Below are positions 17,688 through 26,368 of a stretch of DNA of 64,000 nt, in pieces. The notes below the pieces were generated by a model. The model saw only the letters and a list, made by a program, of their open reading frames with translations. It searched no databases and was not told the origin of the DNA. The translations under genes were made by a program, and so were the position numbers. Source of the stretch: Rhodobacter sp. (GTDB taxonomy: Bacteria; Pseudomonadota; Alphaproteobacteria; Rhodobacterales; Rhodobacteraceae); the NCBI GenBank assembly GCA_027484985.1, contig JAIXRW010000005.1:62001-126000 (forward strand). The letters are read 5' to 3'. How positions within the stretch are numbered: position 1 is the first letter of the stretch; each line of letters opens with the position of its first letter.

Positions 17688-19969
17688 GCCCGTAGCACCT
17701 CGGTTCCCTTTTGCTGCAACCGCCGCATCTGATCGCGCCCTGCCAGATAGGGCAGCGGCCATTCGGTTCCCCTATCGCCCATCGTGACGGCGGCGTGAAG
17801 GGTCCAATAGGGGTCGGCCAGATGCGGGCGGGCAAGGCAGACCAGATCGGCGCGGCCCGCAAGCAGGATGCCGTTGACCTGATCGGCCTCGGTGATGTTG
17901 CCGACGGCCATGGTGGCAAGACCCGCCTCGTTGCGGATGCGGTCGGAGAACGGGGTCTGGAACATGCGGCCATAGATGGGGCGCGCCTCGGTCGTGGTCT
18001 GGCCTGCGGACACGTCGATGATATCCGCGCCATTGGCCGCAAACATCTTGGCGATTTCCACCGCTTCGGCGGGGGTGACACCCTCGTCGCCCACCCAGTC
18101 GGTGGCGGAAATGCGGACCGAGAGGGGTTTTTCCTCGCCCCACGCCGCCCGCATGGCGCGGAGGACTTCGAGCGGCCAGCGCATGCGGTTCTTTAGGCTG
18201 CCGCCATAGGCATCGCTGCGGCGGTTCGACTGCGGCGAGATGAAGGACGACACCAGATAGCCATGGGCGGCGTGCAGTTCGACCATGTCGAAGCCCGCGC
18301 GTTTGGCCATGAGGGTGGCGTTGACGAATTCTTCGGTGACGGCTTCCATATCCGCCCGCGTCATTTCCCGCGGCACGGCGTTGCGGGGCGACCATGGCAG
18401 GGGCGAGGGCGCGATGATCTCCCAGTTGCCCGATTTCAGCGGCGCGTCGCCTTCTTCCCAGCCCAACTGCGTGCTGGCCTTGCGGCCGGCATGGCCGATC
18501 TGGCAGCAGATTTTGGCACGGGTTTCCGCATGGACGAAATCGACAAGGCGCTTCCACGCGGCTTCGTGTTCCGGCGCGTAAAGGCCGGCGCAGCCAGGGG
18601 TGATGCGGCCCTGCGCCGAGGTGCAGGTCATTTCGGTATAGACAAGCCCCGCGCCCCCCTTGGCGCGTTCGGCGTAATGGACGAAATGCCAGTCGGTCGG
18701 GCAGCCATCGACCGCTTTGTATTGCGCCATGGGCGAAACGACGATGCGGTTTGCCAGATGCATGTCGCGCAGTTTGAAAGGCGCGAACATCGGGGCGCGG
18801 CCCTTTTCGCCGCCTGCCTGTTCCTGGAACCAGTCTTCGGCCTGTCGCAGCCATGCAGGGTCGCGCAGGCGCAGGTTTTCGTGGGAAATGCGCTGGCTGC
18901 GGGTAAGCAAGCTATAGGCGAACTGGGTGGGCGGCATGTCGAGGTAGCGTTCCACCTGTTCGAACCATTCAAGGCTGTTGCGGGCGGCCGATTGCAGGCG
19001 CAACACCTCGACCCGGCGTTCATCCTGATAGCGCTGGAAGGCGGCTTCAAGCGTGGGTTCGCTGTGCAGGTAATCGGCCAGCGCGATGGCTGAATCGAGG
19101 GCAAGGCGGGTGCCCGAGCCGATCGAGAAATGGCCGGTGGCGGCGGCATCGCCCATCAGGACCACGTTTTCGTGGAACCATGTCTGGCAGATGACGCGGG
19201 GGAAGTTCATCCAGACGGCAGAGCCGCGCAGATGGGCGGCGTTCGACATCAGGTCATGCCCGCCAAGGTGGCGTTCAAAGATGCGGCGGCAGGTTTCGAC
19301 CGTGTCCTCTTTGGACATATCGGCGAAACCCCAGCGGTCCCACGTTTCGGGCAAACATTCCACGATGAAGGTCGCGGTGTTGTCGTCGAACTGATAGGCA
19401 TGGGCCCAGACCCAGCCATGTTCGGTATTTTCGAAGATGAAGGTGAAGGCGTCGTCGAATTTCTGGTGCGTGCCGAGCCAGACGAATTTGCACAGCCGCA
19501 TGTCGATATCGGGCTGAAAGGTGGCTTCGTATTCGCGGCGGACGGCGGAATTGATGCCATCGGTGGCAACCACGATGTCGTAATCGCGGCGGTAGGCTTC
19601 GGCCGATTTGAACTCGGTCTCGAATTGCAGATCGACGCCCAGTTCGCGCGCCCGGGCTTGCAGCAGGATCAGGAGTTGCTTGCGCCCGATCCCGGCAAAG
19701 CCGTGCCCGCCCGAGACGTTGCGGATGCCGTCATGCACCACGGCGATATCGTCCCAATAGGCGAAGTGGTCGCGGATGCTTTGCGTGGAAACGGGGTCGT
19801 TCTTCTGCATCCGCCCCAGCGCATCATCCGACAGCACCACCCCCCAGCCAAAGGTATCATTGGCGCGGTTGCGTTCCAGCACGGTGACCTGATGCGAGGG
19901 GTCGCGCAGCTTCATCGAGATGGCGAAGTAAAGACCGGCGGGGCCACCGCCGAGGCAGAGAATCTTCAT
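17684..19969 (-). CDS. 2-Aminobenzoyl-CoA monooxygenase/reductase-type fusion (annotated elsewhere as bifunctional salicylyl-CoA 5-hydroxylase/oxidoreductase)
   Basis: A 761-residue two-domain flavoprotein. Residues 1-390 form a class A flavin monooxygenase: LGGGPAG (residues 6-12), [15 protein letters not shown], and [22 protein letters not shown] for FAD ribityl binding. From residue 394 an old-yellow-enzyme/2,4-dienoyl-CoA-reductase-like barrel follows, with [32 protein letters not shown], and [21 protein letters not shown]. This fusion is known from aerobic 2-aminobenzoate degradation, where it hydroxylates and then dearomatises 2-aminobenzoyl-CoA. Aminobenzoyl-CoA is favoured here because RidA, SDR, hydratase and dehydrogenase genes follow, but salicylyl-CoA cannot be excluded. 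No CoA ligase is in the operon. Confidence 0.88.
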   Translation of the reverse strand: MKILCLGGGPAGLYFAISMKLRDPSHQVTVLERNRANDTFGWGVVLSDDALGRMQKNDPVSTQSIRDHFAYWDDIAVVHDGIRNVSGGHGFAGIGRKQLLILLQARARELGVDLQFETEFKSAEAYRRDYDIVVATDGINSAVRREYEATFQPDIDMRLCKFVWLGTHQKFDDAFTFIFENTEHGWVWAHAYQFDDNTATFIVECLPETWDRWGFADMSKEDTVETCRRIFERHLGGHDLMSNAAHLRGSAVWMNFPRVICQTWFHENVVLMGDAAATGHFSIGSGTRLALDSAIALADYLHSEPTLEAAFQRYQDERRVEVLRLQSAARNSLEWFEQVERYLDMPPTQFAYSLLTRSQRISHENLRLRDPAWLRQAEDWFQEQAGGEKGRAPMFAPFKLRDMHLANRIVVSPMAQYKAVDGCPTDWHFVHYAERAKGGAGLVYTEMTCTSAQGRITPGCAGLYAPEHEAAWKRLVDFVHAETRAKICCQIGHAGRKASTQLGWEEGDAPLKSGNWEIIAPSPLPWSPRNAVPREMTRADMEAVTEEFVNATLMAKRAGFDMVELHAAHGYLVSSFISPQSNRRSDAYGGSLKNRMRWPLEVLRAMRAAWGEEKPLSVRISATDWVGDEGVTPAEAVEIAKMFAANGADIIDVSAGQTTTEARPIYGRMFQTPFSDRIRNEAGLATMAVGNITEADQVNGILLAGRADLVCLARPHLADPYWTLHAAVTMGDRGTEWPLPYLAGRDQMRRLQQKGTEVLRA

Positions 19970-20037
19970 GGCCCGTATCCTTTTGCGGTCAGCGGAATGG
20001 CTGTCACCTTGGGTTTAGGGTGGCATTGGCGCAAAAC

Positions 20038-20055
20038 AATTTCAAGTTTGAAATT
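20038..20055. promoter_or_regulatory. Candidate operator palindrome upstream of the aminobenzoyl-CoA operon
   Basis: AATTTCAA GT TTGAAATT is a perfect inverted repeat with 8-base arms and a 2-base centre, about 70 bp before the first start codon of the operon. The size and AT-rich character fit a MarR-family site. A related half (TTTCAAAC) occurs near 20910, upstream of the flavin monooxygenase. Binding is inferred. Confidence 0.5.
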
Positions 20056-20112
20056 TATGCACTTGAAAGATTGCGACCTGATGGCGCAGGGGGCGCGCGC
20101 GGCGGAGAGGAC

Positions 20113-20272
20113 GATTTTTCTACGAAAAATCCCGCGCTGCTGCCGACGGTGCGCGGGCTGTGCGTGCGGAAAGATGAGTATTTGAGCAAGGGTGAAACAG
20201 CATCGCTTTCATACTCGCCCAAATATCCCGGGGGGAAATCGGCCTTGGCCGATTGGGGGGCTGGCCCCCCAT
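20113..20272. repeat. Cluster of intergenic hairpins including a variant repeat core
   Basis: In order: GATTTTTC/TAC/GAAAAATC (20113-20131); the variant core ACTCGCCCAAATATCC plus a G-run (about 20215-20235); AATCGGCC/TT/GGCCGATT (20037-style arms at 20237-20254); and GGGGGG/CTGG/CCCCCC (20255-20270). The last two could act as a bidirectional stop region between the regulator and the aminobenzoyl-CoA promoter. Confidence 0.65.
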
Positions 20273-20281
20273 TCCGGGCGG

Positions 20282-20839
20282 TCAGCCGCGCCGGTGGGTG
20301 GCGGCGACGCGCGAGATTTCCTCGTAGATGCCGGAGAGCAGGTTCAGCGTGCGCGTGGCTTCGGCCAGACGGTCGGCAAAGCCGGGCACGCCTGCGATGG
20401 CCTGTATCAGCAGGCGGCGGCGGAGGGCGCCGTAATCTTCGGTCACGCGGCGGCCGGTTTCAGTGACCTCATAGGTCACGCCCGACCGCCCTGCCCCCTT
20501 GCGCAGCACAAGGCCCGCGCCGATCAGCTTGCGCAGGCTATATTGGATGTTGGGCACATCGTCGCGGTTGGTCAGGCGGGCGAGATCCTTGATCGTCTTG
20601 GGGCGTTCGTTCATGCGGATGATGTGGAGAAGCGCGTTTTCCGGCCCCGTGGCCGCGATATCCGACACCGAGGCTAGGCATTCGGACTGCCAGCGCCCGA
20701 ATCCCTCGAATGTGCGCATCAGGGCAAACTCAAGCTCGGTCATATCGACCTCGACCGCCGAGGCGGCGAGGTGCCAGTGCCAGTCAAGCCCCGGTACGGG
20801 GGTATCGTTTTGGGGTTGCAGGGTTTTTTCCGCCATCAT
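20282..20839 (-). CDS. Winged-helix (MarR-like) transcriptional regulator
   Basis: A 185-residue protein with a C-terminal winged helix: ENALLHIIRMNERPKTIKDL, then NRDDVPNIQYSLRKLIGAGLV as recognition helix and GRSGVTYEVTETGRRV as wing. The N-terminal 45 residues are specific to this group (GLDWHWHLAASAVEVD). The ligand is unknown. It is divergent from the LLM monooxygenase gene across a 115-bp gap, so that gene is the likely target, and the aminobenzoyl-CoA operon behind it is a second possibility. Two adjacent ATG codons (20839 and 20836) are both plausible starts. Confidence 0.85.
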   Translation of the reverse strand: MMAEKTLQPQNDTPVPGLDWHWHLAASAVEVDMTELEFALMRTFEGFGRWQSECLASVSDIAATGPENALLHIIRMNERPKTIKDLARLTNRDDVPNIQYSLRKLIGAGLVLRKGAGRSGVTYEVTETGRRVTEDYGALRRRLLIQAIAGVPGFADRLAEATRTLNLLSGIYEEISRVAATHRRG

Positions 20840-20954
20840 CCGCCCTTTCCGTATGGGCCGACTGTCACCGCAGCGGGGCGTTGACGCAATTGGATTTTAC
20901 GATAGACTTTCAAACATAAAATAACACCAAAACTCAAAGACAGGGACAATCACC

Positions 20955-22046
20955 ATGCCGCAACACCCGATGCTGTCGGGCGGACGCTTCCGCTTGGGCA
21001 CGTTTTCGACCAATTGCTCGTCGGGGATGACCCCGACCAAGGCGCCCGAACGCTGGAACAACAGCTGGGACAACAACCTGAAACTCGCCAAGATGCTGGA
21101 CGAGGCGGGGATCGACTTCATGCTGCCCATCGCCCGCTGGATCGGTTACGGCGGCGAGACGGATTTCCACGGTGGCGTGCTGGAAACCATGACCTGGGCC
21201 GCGGGGCTGCTGGCGGCGACGAAGAACATCGCCGTTTTCGCCACGATCCACACGGCGGCGAACCATCCGGTGGTGGTGGCCAAGCAAATGGCCACCATTG
21301 ACCAGATTGGCCATGGCCGCGCGGGGCTGAACATCGTGGCGGGCTGGAACAAGCCGGAATACGAGGCGCTTGGCCTGACGCTGCCCGACGACCACGAGAC
21401 GCGCTATGGCTATGCGCAGGAATGGTTCGATCTGGTCCGGAAGCTGTGGACATCCGACGAACATTTCGACTGGGACGGGAAGTATTTCAAAGCCAAGCGC
21501 GTGAAGGGCGACCCCAAGCCGTTGCGCGGTTCGGTGCCGATCATCAATGCCGCGGGCAGCCCGCAGGGGCGCGGCTTTGCCACCGACAACGCCAATTTCC
21601 TGTTCACGCCCGCCATCGACCTGTCACGGTCGAAGGTCGAGATTCAAGAGTTGAAGGATCAGGCCCGCGCCAAGGGGCGCGAGGTGAATGTGCTGACGTT
21701 CAGCCATGTCATCTGCCGCCCGACGGAGGCCGAGGCGCAGGCCTTTCTGAAATATACAGCCGTGGACAATGCCGATACGGCGGCGGTGGACAATCTGGTG
21801 AACCTGCAATTCGCCCATGCCCACAGCTTTCCCCACGACCTATTGGCGCAGATCAAGCATCTCTTCGCCATGGGGCACGGGGGCTTTCCGCTGGTCGGCA
21901 CGCCGGATCAGGTGGCGGAAGGCATCATCAAGCTGCACGATACGGGCTTTGCGGGGACGACGCTGTCTTTCGTCGATTATGTCGAGGAGTTCCCCTATTT
22001 CCGCGACACTGTGCTGCCGAAGCTTGAGGCGGCGGGGATCAGGTAG
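20955..22046 (+). CDS. LLM class flavin-dependent monooxygenase, RutA/SfnG-like
   Basis: A 363-residue luciferase-like FMNH2-dependent oxygenase. GYGGETDFHGGVLETMTWAAG, MATIDQIGHGRAGLNIVAGW and NKPEYEALG parallel the pyrimidine oxygenase RutA and the dimethylsulfone monooxygenase SfnG closely enough to place it in that branch, but neither substrate is assured. Such enzymes need reduced flavin from a separate reductase; none is adjacent. It is divergent from a winged-helix regulator. The gene ends in front of a triple hairpin-repeat cluster, opposite the indolepyruvate oxidoreductase operon. Confidence 0.88.
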   Translation: MPQHPMLSGGRFRLGTFSTNCSSGMTPTKAPERWNNSWDNNLKLAKMLDEAGIDFMLPIARWIGYGGETDFHGGVLETMTWAAGLLAATKNIAVFATIHTAANHPVVVAKQMATIDQIGHGRAGLNIVAGWNKPEYEALGLTLPDDHETRYGYAQEWFDLVRKLWTSDEHFDWDGKYFKAKRVKGDPKPLRGSVPIINAAGSPQGRGFATDNANFLFTPAIDLSRSKVEIQELKDQARAKGREVNVLTFSHVICRPTEAEAQAFLKYTAVDNADTAAVDNLVNLQFAHAHSFPHDLLAQIKHLFAMGHGGFPLVGTPDQVAEGIIKLHDTGFAGTTLSFVDYVEEFPYFRDTVLPKLEAAGIR

Positions 22047-22059
22047 GGGGCAGGCTGGC

Positions 22060-22171
22060 ATCCCCGCGCAAGCGGGGATCGCTCGGTCGCCCTATCCTGT
22101 CGGAGATCCCCGCTTTCGCGGGGATGACAGTTGGCGCCTATCCTGTCGGATGTCCCCGCTTTCGCGGGGAT
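22060..22171. repeat. Cluster of three 20-base hairpin repeats, two in tandem
   Basis: Copies at 22060-22079 (loop GCAA), 22106-22125 (loop TTTC) and 22152-22171 (loop TTTC). The first faces the other two. The second and third lie in a direct duplication with a 46-base period that also carries the flank CCTATCCTGTCGGA. The cluster separates two convergent transcription units. Confidence 0.85.
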
Positions 22172-22190
22172 GACAGTCAGCGCGGGGCGG

Positions 22191-23735
22191 TCAGGCAAAA
22201 CTTTCGATCGTGCGGATCGCGCCGTCCAGCGCCTTGCCCTCTTCATCCTTTAGCGCGGCTTCGCGCAGGCGGCGGGCCCAGTCGGCGGCATCGTCGCGGG
22301 GGGCGATGCGGGCGATGGCGGCAAGCACGCGGTCGAATTTTGACAGTCCCCGCGAATGGGTGTCGGAATAGCCTTTGACCAGACGGCGGCAGCGGATCAC
22401 CTCGGTCGCCAGCGGGTAGTTGGTGGCGCGGTAGGAGAGCGCCGTTGCAAGCCAGCGGTCAAGATGCGCCATTTCCTGCGCGTGGCGCAGCGTGCGGGGG
22501 CGCCAGAAGCGCAACCCGCCGATCAGATAGAGCGCAAGGAAGGACGGCAGGCTGTTTGACCGCAGGCGGCGGCCCTTGTCGAACCAGCGGGTCAGGCGGG
22601 CCATCCATTTGGGGTCGGATTCTACGCGGGCACCAAGGCGGGCGGGGAAAAGGCCGACGATTTCCTGCGCGCGGGGGTGAAAAAACTCGGTCAGTTGCAG
22701 AAGGTTGCCGTCCTTGGCCCCCATCTCGGCGCGGATGCGGGCGCTGCGGGTGGCGCGGGTTTTCAGGTCGGCCACGCGGATGATGTCATCGTAAGCCATG
22801 GCATTGGCGATGTATTTCGCCGCTTCGCGCGACAGGGCGTGGTTTTGGGCGGGGTCGTCCTGTGCAAGGATGGCGTCGAGCCGCGCGAGGTATTCGGCGC
22901 CGTAAGCCAGCGACTGGAAGCCCACCACCTTTTGCAATCCCGGCAGGGCGAGTTCGGCCACGGGGGCGGGCATGGCGGCAACGCGGGCGGCGAGGCGCTG
23001 CCATTCAGCCATGAGTTTTGCGGGGCCTTGCACGGTGGCGGCGTGTTTGGCGGGCGCCACTCTCGCTGTAAGGGCGGGTGCGGTTGCGGCGTCAAACCCT
23101 GCGGCAAAGGCGCGGAGCGAGGCCTCAAGGCCTTTGCCGCCGGCGCGGATGGCGCATTCGAACGCCTCGCGCGGGAAGGGCAGCGTTTGGGATGCGGCAA
23201 GCGCGCCGAGGAGCGAGGCCGAGATGACCGAGCCGTTCCTGACGGCCAGCGTATCGAAATCGGCGGCGATGACGCGGCGGGCGGCGATTTCGGCGGCGGC
23301 CAGCACCTCGGCGCTGTCGGCGATGCCGTCACCGGGGACCATCTTTTCGGAAACCGCAAGGGCGCGGTGGGTCGAGGTGATCAGGGTGGTGCGGTCGGGG
23401 GTGACGAAGCCGCGGATGATGGCGCGGCCGGCCTCCATCATTTCGGCGGTGATCATGATATCCACATCGCCCGCGGCGGGTTGCAGCGAAAAGACGGGGC
23501 TTGTGCCATGGGGGGGCAAGGGCGCCATTTCGACGTAATAGACCGTGGCCCCCGTGCGCTGCGACACGCCCGCGACCGAAGTGGCCTGTGCGGCATAGCC
23601 GCTGGCGCGGGCGACAGCCTCGATCCAGCCCGTGAGCACGCCGCCGCCCTGCCCGCCCACGGCGAGGATGGCAAGCTTGATGATGCCGCCAAGCGCGGGG
23701 TCGGGCTTTCGGGCGGAAAATTCCTGAACGGTCAT
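22191..23735 (-). CDS. iorB: Indolepyruvate:ferredoxin oxidoreductase beta subunit, long form
   Basis: A 514-residue protein. Residues about 20-230 are the gamma/beta domain of 2-oxoacid:ferredoxin oxidoreductases (LAILAVGGQGGGVLTGWIEAVA, SVAGVSQRTGATVYYVEM). About 280 further residues form a mainly helical C-terminal region, absent from the roughly 200-residue archaeal IorB but known in a proteobacterial subgroup. With IorA it would convert an arylpyruvate such as indolepyruvate, CoA and ferredoxin to arylacetyl-CoA and CO2. The ATG overlaps the IorA stop. It is the last gene of a five-gene operon. Confidence 0.88.
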   Translation of the reverse strand: MTVQEFSARKPDPALGGIIKLAILAVGGQGGGVLTGWIEAVARASGYAAQATSVAGVSQRTGATVYYVEMAPLPPHGTSPVFSLQPAAGDVDIMITAEMMEAGRAIIRGFVTPDRTTLITSTHRALAVSEKMVPGDGIADSAEVLAAAEIAARRVIAADFDTLAVRNGSVISASLLGALAASQTLPFPREAFECAIRAGGKGLEASLRAFAAGFDAATAPALTARVAPAKHAATVQGPAKLMAEWQRLAARVAAMPAPVAELALPGLQKVVGFQSLAYGAEYLARLDAILAQDDPAQNHALSREAAKYIANAMAYDDIIRVADLKTRATRSARIRAEMGAKDGNLLQLTEFFHPRAQEIVGLFPARLGARVESDPKWMARLTRWFDKGRRLRSNSLPSFLALYLIGGLRFWRPRTLRHAQEMAHLDRWLATALSYRATNYPLATEVIRCRRLVKGYSDTHSRGLSKFDRVLAAIARIAPRDDAADWARRLREAALKDEEGKALDGAIRTIESFA

Positions 23736-25879
23736 GCGGAAACCCCGAAGGTCAGGCGTTTGGCATCGCGGCGGGCTTGCAGCCAGCCCATGATGCGGCC
23801 CTGCCATGCGGCAAGGCGCGTTTCCCATTTCGACGGGTTATGCACCACGTCTGCGCGGTAGAAACTGGGGCATAGCACGGCGGCATCGGCCACCTCGCCA
23901 CAATTGCCGCAGCCGACGCAGGATTGGTCGATGCTGGCCACGGGATCATCGCGCAGGGGGTCGTCGAGTTTTTTCAAGGACAGCGAGGGGCAGCCGGACA
24001 GGCGGATGCAGGCATGGTCGCCGGTGCAGATGTCTTCATCGACGCCGAAACGGGGGGCTTCGACGCGGCGGCCTTCCTTGATGGCTTTTGCTTGCAGGGG
24101 TTTTTCGCGGCGCTGTTTGTTCAGCATGCATTCCGACGAGGCGACGATCACCTTGGGGCCGGGGGTATCGGTGGTCAGCGCCTCGCGCAGCACGTCGCGC
24201 ATGCGGGCGACGTCATAGGTGCGGTCCACCTCGCGCACCCAGTCGATGCCGATGCCGCGCAGGGCCTTTGAGATGGGGTGTTTCGTGGCCTTGGTCGGGT
24301 TGTCGGCGCGGGAGGACATGATGTCTTGCCCGCCTGTCGCGGCGGAATAGTAGTTGTCAACGATCACGGCGACAGAGTCGGATTTGTTGAAGGCCATGTT
24401 GGTGAAGGATGACGACAGGCCGTTATGCCAGAAGCCGCCATCGCCGATGATCGAGATAGGGCGGCGTTCGCCACCGCCATCAAAGGCGGCGTTGGCGGCG
24501 GGGCCGAGGCCATAGCCCATGGTGGCGCCGCCGACTTCGAAGGGCGGCAACGAGCCGAAAAGGTGGCAGCCGATATCGGCGGTGATTTGCAGCTTGCCGG
24601 TTTCCTGTTGCACCAGTTTCATCGCGGCAAAGATCGGGCGTTCGGGGCAGCCGGTGCAAAAGCCCGGCGGCCGGATGGGGACGGTTTTCGAAAGGTCCGG
24701 GATCTGGGGCCGTTCCTCGTTCGGGGCGCGGACAAGGGCGGGCAGCATTTCGGGGGCCGCCTGTTTGAGGAAGGCGGTCAGGCTGTCGAGCATGACTTGG
24801 CCGGTGTATTCGCCCGCCATGGGAAAGACGTCTTTCCCGTGCAGCATGACGGACGACCCCTTGCGGTAGAGGAAGGTGGAAAGCTGCTGTTCGATGAATT
24901 CGGGCTGGCCTTCCTCGACCACCAGAACGTGTTTCTTGCCTTCGCAGAAGCGGTGGAATTCGTCGCTTACCAGCGGGTAGGTCACGTTGAGGACGTAAAG
25001 CGGCACCTGCGTGTTGCCGTAAAGATCGGCAAGGCCAAGGCGCTGAAGGGCGCGGATCACGCCGTTATACATGCCGCCCTGAAGGACAATGCCGAGGGGG
25101 GCATCTGCGGGGCCGAAGATTTCGTTCAGGCGGTTATCGGTGATGAAGCGTTCGGCGGCGGGCCAGCGGTGTTTGATCTTGTCCTGTTCATGCGCGAAGG
25201 ACATGGGCGGCAGCACGACGCGGGCGAAATCGGATTGCGGGTTGGAAAGCGCCTCGCGCACGGTCAGTTTCGGGCGCTGGTTGTCGCGGGTCTGGAATGA
25301 CCCTGTCACGTGGCAAGACCGGATGCGGACCATCAGCATGACGGGGGTGTTCGAGGCCTCGGACAGTTCGAACCCGTCTTTCACGGCCTTGGTGATCGAA
25401 GGAAGGTTGGGGCGCGGGTCGAGCAGCCAGAACTGCGATTTCATTGCAAAGGCGTGGCTGCGTTCCTGCATGATGCTGGAGCCTTCGCCGTAATCTTCGC
25501 CCACGATAATCAGCGCGCCACCGTTCACGCCGGATGAGGCGAGGTTGGCCAAGGCGTCACTGGCCACGTTGACGCCGACTGACCCCTTGAAGGTGACGGC
25601 GCCGCGGATGGGGTAATGGACGGAAGCGGCCAGCATGGCGGCGGCGGCGGCCTCGTTCGCGTTCGCCTCGTAGCGCACGCCAAGTTCGGTCAGCAGGTCT
25701 TCGGCATCGGCCAGAACATCCATCAGGTGGCTGATCGGCGCGCCCTGATAGCCGCCGACATAGCCCACGCCGTTTTCCAAGAGCGCCTTGGTGATGGCAA
25801 GGATGCCTTCGCCGGTGAAGGTTTCGCCCTGCCCCAGACGCAGGTCTTGCACTTCGGCTTTGAAGGACCGTTCGGCCAT
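23732..25879 (-). CDS. iorA: Indolepyruvate:ferredoxin oxidoreductase alpha subunit
   Basis: A 715-residue thiamine-diphosphate enzyme subunit. The N-terminal pyrimidine-binding domain includes GYQGAPISHLMDVL and the segment RYEANANEAAAAAM. The TPP-binding motif is GDGGFWHNGLSSSFTNMAFN, ending in DNYYSAATGGQ. The last 110 residues hold Fe-S cysteines in two groups (CTGDHACIRLSGC and CVGCGNC...CP), so electrons leave to ferredoxin. Substrates in the family are indolepyruvate, phenylpyruvate and 4-hydroxyphenylpyruvate. It lies nine bases after a MarR gene and overlaps iorB. Confidence 0.92.
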   Translation of the reverse strand: MAERSFKAEVQDLRLGQGETFTGEGILAITKALLENGVGYVGGYQGAPISHLMDVLADAEDLLTELGVRYEANANEAAAAAMLAASVHYPIRGAVTFKGSVGVNVASDALANLASSGVNGGALIIVGEDYGEGSSIMQERSHAFAMKSQFWLLDPRPNLPSITKAVKDGFELSEASNTPVMLMVRIRSCHVTGSFQTRDNQRPKLTVREALSNPQSDFARVVLPPMSFAHEQDKIKHRWPAAERFITDNRLNEIFGPADAPLGIVLQGGMYNGVIRALQRLGLADLYGNTQVPLYVLNVTYPLVSDEFHRFCEGKKHVLVVEEGQPEFIEQQLSTFLYRKGSSVMLHGKDVFPMAGEYTGQVMLDSLTAFLKQAAPEMLPALVRAPNEERPQIPDLSKTVPIRPPGFCTGCPERPIFAAMKLVQQETGKLQITADIGCHLFGSLPPFEVGGATMGYGLGPAANAAFDGGGERRPISIIGDGGFWHNGLSSSFTNMAFNKSDSVAVIVDNYYSAATGGQDIMSSRADNPTKATKHPISKALRGIGIDWVREVDRTYDVARMRDVLREALTTDTPGPKVIVASSECMLNKQRREKPLQAKAIKEGRRVEAPRFGVDEDICTGDHACIRLSGCPSLSLKKLDDPLRDDPVASIDQSCVGCGNCGEVADAAVLCPSFYRADVVHNPSKWETRLAAWQGRIMGWLQARRDAKRLTFGVSA

Positions 25880-25888
25880 GGGTTTTCC

Positions 25889-26368
25889 CTAAATCTCGTG
25901 CTTGCGGATATTGGCGAGCATCTTTTGCAGCGTGCCGACAAAGGCGCGGCGTTCGGCTTCGTCGATGCCCTTGAACATGCGGGCCTGTGCTTCGGCCATG
26001 CGGGGCCAAAGGGTTTCGAACGTGGCGCGGCCCGCATCGGTCAGGATGACGCGGGTGGCGCGGCTGTCGGCACTGTCCGCCTCGCGCCGCACAAGCCCTT
26101 CGGCGGCGAGTTGGTCGAGCGCGCGGGAGAGGGTGGATTGTTCGACCACGGCATAGACGGCAAGTTCGCGGATCAAGGGGGCCTCGATCACCGACAGCAC
26201 GGCGAGGGCGCGCATCTTGGGGGTGGTCAGGCCAAGCTCGGCGATTTCGTCGCGCAAGGACGCGTTGTAGCGGCCCATGATGCGGTTCATCAGGTAAGGC
26301 GCGTAATTCGACAGGCCGATTTCGCCAAGGCGCGGTGCGGGGGGTTTTTGCGGGGTCTGGTCGTTCAT
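25889..26368 (-). CDS. MarR family transcriptional regulator
   Basis: A 159-residue MarR protein. The winged helix includes LTTPKMRALAVLSV, IRELAVYAVVEQSTLSRALDQLAAEGLV and the wing DSADSRATRVILTDAGRA. It is the third gene of the operon cyclase - FAD oxidoreductase - MarR - iorA - iorB, overlapping the oxidoreductase by four bases. Autoregulation of this operon, and perhaps of the divergent transporter operon, is the natural inference. Its likely site is in the divergent gap at 28724-28868. Confidence 0.9.
   Translation of the reverse strand: MNDQTPQKPPAPRLGEIGLSNYAPYLMNRIMGRYNASLRDEIAELGLTTPKMRALAVLSVIEAPLIRELAVYAVVEQSTLSRALDQLAAEGLVRREADSADSRATRVILTDAGRATFETLWPRMAEAQARMFKGIDEAERRAFVGTLQKMLANIRKHEI

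Larger units (their letters stand above)
19970..20281. other. 312-bp intergenic region with palindromes and hairpin repeats
   Basis: I see no gene in this stretch. It holds the promoter region of the aminobenzoyl-CoA operon on the minus strand and the 3' side of the winged-helix regulator. Three kinds of structure are visible: an AT-rich palindrome at 20038-20055, a perfect small hairpin GATTTTTC / TAC / GAAAAATC at 20113-20131, and a variant of the dispersed repeat core with two hairpins at about 20214-20270. Confidence 0.8.

Noticed and set aside
17684..19969. Firm naming of the fusion flavoprotein as salicylyl-CoA 5-hydroxylase.
   Set aside because: The name is used in automatic annotation, but the monooxygenase plus old-yellow-enzyme fusion and the RidA neighbour fit 2-aminobenzoyl-CoA better; no salicylyl-CoA ligase is present.
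20955..22046. Assignment of the LLM gene as rutA and of the 41842-46665 operon as rut.
   Set aside because: RutB, RutE and RutG partners are absent and the sequence likeness is only at subfamily level.
22060..22171. Repeated palindromes that could look like a CRISPR array.
   Set aside because: There are only three units, in mixed orientation, the intervals are partly duplicated rather than unique spacers, and no cas gene is present.
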